Positions 57,500 through 64,000 of a stretch of 64,000 nt of DNA are shown here, piece by piece; the stretch's first letter is position 1, and every line of letters begins with the position of its first letter. This DNA comes from Ctenosaura bakeri (lineage: Eukaryota > Chordata > Lepidosauria > Squamata > Iguanidae): contig CAOLHI010000355.1 of NCBI GenBank assembly GCA_948474755.1, positions 619,188 through 683,187 on the forward strand, in the 5' to 3' direction. The notes under the pieces were generated by a model. The model ran no database searches, was not told the origin of the DNA, and saw nothing but the letters and a program-made list of their open reading frames with translations. The position numbers and the translations under genes are program-made.

Positions 57500-60400
57500 G
57501 GTAACCATTCTTGTTCATGGTCTCTGTGACTCACACATATGGGTCATACTGAAGGATACTCAAAATCTTCCAGGGCTCAAAAATGGGATATTCTGCTTAC
57601 ACTAGGCAAGTCCCTTGAGAAACAGTTGCAAAAGGAGAAACGTCCATCCTCTTTGACTTTGACAGAGACGAAGGAGAAGGAGAATAAGTACCAGCCTCTG
57701 AAATCCTCCCAAGCTTCAGTTATGTCAGGGCATTTCATTCAGGAACTCCACCCATCTATGGCTTGCATTCTCGTCTCCCTGTCATCACCTATCATCTCTG
57801 GAATCTGCTCTTGGAAAAAAACACTAGAGATCTGGATGTACAGTCTGATGAAGCCCAAGCCATCATTCTATACTCAGAGGGGGAGATTCTTGATAAATGT
57901 TTGCTTTCTGAAAGCCTGATTCCTAGTCACCATGAGGCCCTGAGCTCAACTCTGAGAACATCTTTTCCTGAAGTATTGGAATGTGTTGAACCCAACAGGT
58001 TCAACAAGCTCCCTTCCCATCCCAACACTGTAGTAGTTCTTAGTCCTGGGAAGATTCTTCATCTCAGTACCATTGTTTTTCCCTCTTCTTACTGGGAGCT
58101 GAAACATCATTTTCATGGGAAGTGTTCACATTGTGCATCTTATTATTGAGACAGATACTCAACACATTGTGAAACCTACACCATTATGATTGGGACGTGT
58201 ATTATGATTGCTGCTGTAAGTCAGATATTCAGAGGCTACAATTTCTAGACTAGTGCTTCTGCTAAGAGCACTGACACATTCCCTTCCACCACCTAGGGAT
58301 TCTGTGGCCAGGCCTCCAATCCAACCAATCTCTGTCATCCCATCTCCACTGCAGCCTTGTTCATGTTGTCACTGATACAAAGTCACTTCTAGTCTACGCC
58401 CTCCTACACCACCTCTTCATCCTTCTGGATAAAGACTCAGGTCATTCATCTTGAGAAGATTCCTTTGCCTCACCCTTCAACCTGTTGGTGGGAGATCAAA
58501 ATCCTGTCTTGTCTTCAGATGAGCTCAATACCTATGTGGAGCAAATTTTCAGAATGGCTGAGGCATTAGATCTGTAAATTAACCACAGTCTAAGAAAATC
58601 AAACCTCAAAATACTCCTTCAAAAGCTACACCTGTGCTTCTGGCACTTCGGAAAGTGGCAAATTATTCATGGCAGACCCCAACTTCTGCTCCTTCCACTT
58701 CAAGTAGGACTGAAAATATGTACCGAGTGCAAGAAGAAGACTATGCCGTGCCTTTTAAGCACTCTCATCCAAATTCAATTTATTGTCAAGGCAGCATAAT
58801 CTGGATCTTCCAAGAAGGCCCATACTTCTCTCACCAATGAGGGGTATAAGATCAGTGCCATGGCATGTAAAACACTCTACAGCAGCTATTTCCCCCAGAA
58901 TAGTAAATTACCAGGCCTGTTTGGGGGCCTACCAACAGTACCTTTGGGAGGAGGTTGCTCCTCCTCTCTGGCGATAAGAAGGCAGCTCTGCTTTTCCATG
59001 CTGAAATGTGCAGATCACCACAGCAAAGCATGCAGCAGGCTGTAATGCAAAGGCTATGGTGAGCACCATGGTTCTTGATAAACATGCCTGACAGCCTGGC
59101 ATCTCTTGGGGTCTACTTGAAGGTGCTTCACAATCCCAAAGTACGATGGATGTTTGTTGCTGGTTCTTGGATGTCAGGGAACTTAATTTCTACATATGCC
59201 AAAAGTGGTTCAGATGGTTACCCTGTCAGATATTCTTCCCTTCCTCTGCAAATGAGAAGGGTTTACCTTGATAGACTTATGGGATACTTACTTACATATC
59301 GATTCCAGCCCTTCCACCAGATGCTGCCTCTGATTCTGCATTGGACTAGAGCATTATGAATTTTGCATCCTTCTCCAATGGCACCAATGGTTTTCATGGA
59401 ATGACTGGGTAGCCTCTTGGCTAAGAGTTGGAGTCACTGTCTTCCCATATTTAGATGACTGGTTGATAATCTCCCCATCTCTTCACCTGACCTTTCAAGA
59501 TGTTCATTTTCTGGTGTCTTTCCTTTGGTACCTCGGCTTCATGATAAATTGGGAAAAGTCTTCGCTGTGTGCATCTTGCTTTATCCAGTTTATGGGGTAG
59601 TGTTGGACATAAGAGTCCAAGACATTTCTACTGCAGGTCAGAGCACTTGCACTGAAGGTGTCCATACAAAAACTCTTATGGAATCTCCATGTGAAGACCA
59701 GATCTATTCATATTCTACTCACTTTCACGATGGCAACTGCCATGGTAGTTTCCTTCGCCCGACTCAGATGAGATCTCTTCAGAAGTAGTTTCTGAATCAC
59801 TTCTATCCTGATCAGCATGGTCCAAGCATGATCCTCTCAGTACCTTGCCCATACTTTGCACTTTCCATTGGTAGACAAATCTTTCCCAACACCCTGAGAG
59901 GCATGCCTTTTGTCTGTGCTATGCCTTCTTTGGTCCTCACTATAAATGCAGCTATGTTGGGTTGGGGTGCCCACATCCTGGACTTGATGGTCACCAGATG
60001 CTGGTCTGATACTAAGAAGTATCAGACCAGTATCAGACCAGATGCTGGTCTGATACTAAGAAGTTGTTTTATATCAATGTTCTCAAAGTGTTTATGGTGT
60101 GGAAAGTGCTTTGTGCATTCCAGAAACTGCTTTGAAATCGGATCATACCATTGGCTATGGACAGCAGTAGACTTTGACCTCATCAAGGAAGAGAGCACGT
60201 ATTCTCACATCAGACTCTGTATGTGGAGCCTGTTGGTCCTTGCTAAGCTCATGGCATACCTATTGAACTGATGTCATTCTGTGATCTTCACTTGCTCTCT
60301 TGCAAGACAGCTTCCTTGTTGCTTTCACCTCAGCTGTAGGGTCAGTGAATTGGCAATGCTCAGAGTGGATCCGCCTTACCTGCCCATTTACAGGGACGAG

Positions 60401-60560
60401 ATGGTTCTTTTGTTGGACACTTCTTTCCTCTCAAAGGTGGTTTCTGCTTTCTGTCTTAATCAGCCACTGGTGCTTCTCACTTTCATGCAATTCCATCTTC
60501 TGATCTTGAGTGTGTCCTTCACATCTTAACATTAGACAGGCAGTCGTGTTCTGTGTTGCT
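57500..60560 (+). pseudogene. Decayed DIRS retrotransposon (gag, RT, RNase H, tyrosine recombinase)
   Basis: Many short frames carry consecutive DIRS-type pieces. Gag-like: MYRVQEEDY near 58718 and NYQACLGAYQQYLWE near 58900. Reverse transcriptase: VFPYLDDWLI with YLDD at 59448-59459, followed by LGFMINWEKSSL. RNase H: TINAAMLGWGAH near 59939-59974, in which the expected catalytic Asp (TDAS) reads Asn. Tyrosine recombinase: RVSELAMLRVDPPYL near 60338. Order and orientation match a DIRS element. Frames are broken by many stops and shifts, so it is inactive. It is not a virus; DIRS elements integrate by tyrosine recombinase. Confidence 0.8.
60001..60066. repeat. Local duplication and inversion inside the DIRS copy
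   Basis: gctggtctgatactaagaag occurs at about 60000-60019 and again at 60044-60063, with inverted atcagaccag units between. This is a secondary rearrangement just after the RNase H region. Confidence 0.8.
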
Positions 60561-60599
60561 AGTCTCCTATAGCATGTGCAGGAAGAGGAAAGTGATCTT

Positions 60600-60850
60600 G
60601 TCTGAATGTTGCTCCTATGGGATGGTGAACTGCTGTAGTAGAATCGGTTAAGAGTAAGACTCCTACTTTCTCTTGGGTCTAGCTTTGTTTGTCACATTGT
60701 TTACTCCAGACATGCTGCTGCAACTTGACACTGAAAGTCTCACCAGTCCTTCTCCACAATCATCCTAATGTCAATTCTTCTTTTTTTTAAAAAAAATCAG
60801 CTAGACAGAGCATGAAGAAAAAAAGGTTCTGGGTTATAAAAGGTTGTTTT
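60600..60850 (+). mobile_element. DIRS 3' non-coding/terminal region
   Basis: The sequence tcctactttctcttgggtct ... catgctgctgcaacttgaca ... cagctagacagagcatgaag is shared with 37330-37540 and follows the recombinase remains directly. Confidence 0.5.
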
Positions 60851-60991
60851 GCTTGCAAAAGCTTAATTGAAGTATACCTCTATATTTTTAATGAAATTTT
60901 ATGGTGACATTAAGTTGGAGAACAATGTAAGCATGCCCACTGAGGAGCAGTTTAAGTTATTGACCATGTCAGGCAAATTACCCTTTCGTAT

Positions 60992-61229
60992 TCGTTGTTT
61001 TTATGTTCCTTCAAGTTGTTTCTGACTTAAGAGTGACCACAAGGCAAACCTATCATGGGTTTTCGTGGCAATATTTATTCAGGAGAGGTTTGCCACTGCT
61101 TTTTCTTAGGCTGAGAAAATGTGGCTTTCTCAAGGTCAGCAAGTGGGGCTCCATGGTTGAGTGGAGATTTGAACCCTTGTCTCCCCGCAGCCTAGTCCAA
61201 TGGGCAGACTACTTCACCATGGTGATTCT
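60992..61229 (-). repeat. tRNA-type SINE, inverted
   Basis: atgttccttcaagttgtttc tgacttaagagtgaccacaa ggcaaacctatcatgggttt and, further on, atttgaacccttgtctcc (reverse B box). Same family as 56986-57171, with a fuller central region. Confidence 0.7.
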
Positions 61230-63289
61230 GAGTACTGACAGTTTTCAAAGCACTGGCAAAGACCTTTTCCAAGTTACTGGGGTCCTGAGAAGCTGAAATG
61301 GGGGAAATTTTAGCAGTCATATGACCATCTTTTGACCTTCAGCATAGTCTTGTTCATAGCCATTTCACCAGGATTATACAGCTTGAGTTTCTGTGTGTGC
61401 ATATGTCTTATTTTGGTCCACTATCGACGTTCAGGGTGCTGGTGATTATGCAGTTGGAATGGGCCAGTGCAGCAAAGCAATGAAGGTGAGTAATGCATCT
61501 CTGTATATAGAACACATGAGCCATTTGCACTGTGGGTTGTCTGGTACCTCTGCAGTGTTATTCCTGAGGGGACTGCTCAGCCTGCTCTGGTGAGTGGCAG
61601 ACTGAATGTCTTCTCAGTTCTACTATAGGTGAATACTTTTTGTGAATGGGTTGTTGGGAAAAGAGTAACAGTCTGTTGGATGCAGCAACACATCATAGTG
61701 AGACAAAGTTCACAGTTTTTCAACTACAGGAGCTTTAATTTTTTTCATATCTTGCCACCAATTTTTGTACTGGCTCTTATCCTAAAGAGGGGGGTGGAAT
61801 GGGATGGGATGGCCAGAAATTTAAATAAAATATTATTTTTGCATGTTTTACATTCAGTTTTTTCCACTTTGACCGATACACACATTATGTGCTACAAATT
61901 CATCAAAACATGCCAACTCCTTAGTGAAGAAAATAACATTTAAATGTACTTTGCATACCGAAACTAAAAAATGTTCTCACTCCCTTTTAACATAACCATT
62001 CACAGTTAAGAGATTAAAGATAATGGTTCAAAGCTTACCCTAGTCAAACTGCTATCATAGCTGGCTTGGATTACTAGTTACAGTATATAAAAGCTACTAT
62101 GTTATCCTTATGGATGAAGAATTCTAGTACAGAGTTGGGATTACTGAAAATCACCCCTTCCCCCACAAAAAAATTTAGCAAAAGAAGAAGAGATCTAGTT
62201 CTGTCTGCATTTTAAATGTATTTCTAAAGTGTTGACCCTAACAGGCTCCACATTTGACCTTAAATTCTAAGATCATCATACATCATCCTGTGGATGTCTT
62301 GATCTCATGGCTCAGTGCCAATACCTCCATTGCTTGCCATATTTGAATATGGGAGAAGGGGCAATACTGTTGGGTTTATGGATAAAGCTGGCCAACTGAG
62401 ATTGGCTTCAGTGAAACTGCATATGTTCAACTGATTTCCATAATGCATGCTAAGTTTAGAAGCTGGAAGTTTTTGAGATACAGAAGATGAACTATAATCA
62501 TGATTTTTGTTGTGGTGGTGCTGCTGCACCTGCTTGACTGTCTAAACAATAAGGAAGTGTGTGAGAACTTAAACTGGAGTTGTTGATGCAGTCATTCTCT
62601 TAAAATCCCCTGTGAATACAGTACAATGTGTAAGGATTTTATACAGCTCAGAATTTTAAGTTCTTGATCTCTTGTTTCTGGTGGGGCTAGCTGGCAATGT
62701 TTTGTAAATCTGTCAGAAGGGACCAGTTTTAAAACCAAACAACTTCCATTTTTCTATACAATTTCACATACCTAATCCCACCCTCTAACTGAGTTACTAT
62801 AGAGATAACAGACTATACTTTCCAGAAATATCCTTAACCAAGGAACAGGACCAGTTTTCAGACCAAACAGATGTAAACCTCGGGAGATGCTGGAAACTTT
62901 GCTCTTTTGACAATTAATTTTTTCTAGCACTTGAAAACGTTTTCCCTACTTTTAATCCCAAGTTTCCAACCTTTCCTTAAAAAACAATGTATGCCTTCTG
63001 TCTTCTGTTTTGCTCTCCTAAACTTAACACCACTCCAGAAGACAAGGTGGCCCATCTTGAGTTGGGAAGTAATGCAAGTTGTAGGTCACAACACATCAAC
63101 TGAAGATAGGTAGATTCTCGTATAGATTCTTGTATATATGCATTTTAAGAAAACACTGCTGGCTGAATCAAGTAATACATTGACATTCTGTGCTGTCAGC
63201 AAGGTCACATCTATAGTTCTGTGCTAATCTTTGGGACTGCAGGTGTCACTTGTAATATTTCAAGTAACAAATGTTTTATCTGAAATAAT
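61230..63289. other. 3' intergenic, nothing recognised
   Basis: About 2 kb with no gene, RNA or clear repeat. An AATAAA occurs at 61824-61829 but without an associated gene. Confidence 0.6.
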
Positions 63290-64000
63290 AGTAAGAAGAA
63301 GAAGAAGTAGTTGCTTATTTCCTACCAACCTCCAAGGCTCAAGGCAGGGTACAACATAGATTAAAATACAACTAAAAACACACAAAACCATTTAAAATGC
63401 ACCAATTTAAAATTCATAGTTAAAAATTGGGTAGGCCTAGGAAGATATAGGCCTTTAGTACTTATTAAAATTGAGACAGTGTGTTTAACTGTCAAATCTC
63501 TTCTGGCACATCATTCCACAGTCTTGGGGTGGCTGATGAAAATGTCCTCTAGGTGACTGTTACCAGTCTAATTGTGGCTGTTTTAAGTAAATGTTACCCA
63601 GAGGACCTGAGTGTACATGCTGGATTGTATGGGAGGAGGCAATCCTGTGGGTTACTTGGAGACAAACCATGTAGGGCTTTAAAGGTAATGACCAACACTT
63701 TGCAGATTGCCTGGAAACTAGTTGGCAGCCAGGGGGCTGATTTTAATATCAGTGTGATATGCTCTCTCCTCGATGTACCTGTAACCAATCTGGCTGCCAT
63801 ATTTTAGATCAGTTGAAGTTTCTGAACTTGATACAAAGATAGCCCAAGGTACAGCACATTGCAGAACTCCAATCTTGAAGTTACCTGTGCATGTACTACC
63901 ATCTTTAGCTCATCCAATTCAAGGAAGACACACAGTTGGCATATCAGCTGAAGCTGATAATAAACACTCCTTACTGTTGCATCTATCTGAGCTGGCATTT
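63290..64000 (-). mobile_element. L2/CR1-type LINE, 3' part of ORF2, inverted
   Basis: On the - strand, the frame at 63998-63804 gives VVHAQVTSRLEFCNVLYLGL and the frame at 63800-63594 gives AARLVTGTSRREHITLILKS, then FKALHGLSPS and LRSSG. These are the conserved C-terminal blocks of L2/CR1-clade reverse transcriptases. The 3' UTR tail with (CTT)n is at 63290-63360. The two frames are offset by a frameshift. The element continues beyond the window. Confidence 0.75.

Noticed and set aside
57539..58149. Two overlapping ORFs (126 and 128 codons) that could look like a new gene
   Set aside because: They precede the DIRS gag-like remains in the same orientation and are broken; treated as part of the decayed retroelement.

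Overview
The window is vertebrate nuclear DNA, most likely from a squamate reptile (lizard). Evidence for this is one intron-rich vertebrate gene, a CpG-rich first exon, and an interspersed-repeat set typical of squamates: a 5S-rRNA-derived SINE, tRNA-derived SINEs, CR1/L2-type LINE tails, Tigger-like elements with TA target duplications, palindromic MITEs with 3-bp target duplications, and a decayed DIRS tyrosine-recombinase retrotransposon. The species assignment is inference from repeats and protein similarity; no database search was possible.

The only protein-coding gene I can support is a complete orthologue of KDM5A (RBP2/JARID1A), the H3K4me3/me2 lysine demethylase, on the + strand. 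I placed all 28 coding exons from the ATG at 6531 to the TAG at 53816-53818. They join in frame into 5,082 nt, encoding 1,693 residues (human KDM5A is 1,690). JmjN, ARID, PHD1, the JmjC catalytic core with its iron-binding His/Glu/His, the C5HC2 zinc finger, PLU-1-like region, PHD2, the LxCxE retinoblastoma-binding motif, a lysine-rich segment and PHD3 are all present and intact.

Layout: 1-5.4 kb is repeat-rich 5' flank, including a young palindromic MITE and one MITE nested in another. 5.4-6.9 kb is the GC/CpG-rich promoter and first exon. 6.5-53.8 kb is KDM5A. 53.8-57 kb is 3' UTR and/or 3' flank. 57.5-60.9 kb is a decayed DIRS retroelement. 61-63.3 kb is mostly unrecognised, and 63.3-64 kb is the 3' part of an L2/CR1-type LINE on the - strand. 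No exon of CCDC77 (head-to-head with KDM5A in mammals) or of the downstream SLC6A genes was recognised.

The points most worth checking are: a GC-AG intron (intron 19) inferred from reading frame, a tandem NAGNAG acceptor at exon 18, a splice acceptor built on a TTTTA microsatellite before exon 15, a short upstream ORF in the leader, the all-CpG decay pattern of a 180-bp palindrome, the nested MITE pair with matching 3-bp duplications, and a possible decayed hammerhead ribozyme in a Penelope-like repeat in intron 26. I found no evidence of a previously undescribed protein system; the window is a conserved chromatin gene in a repeat-rich setting.
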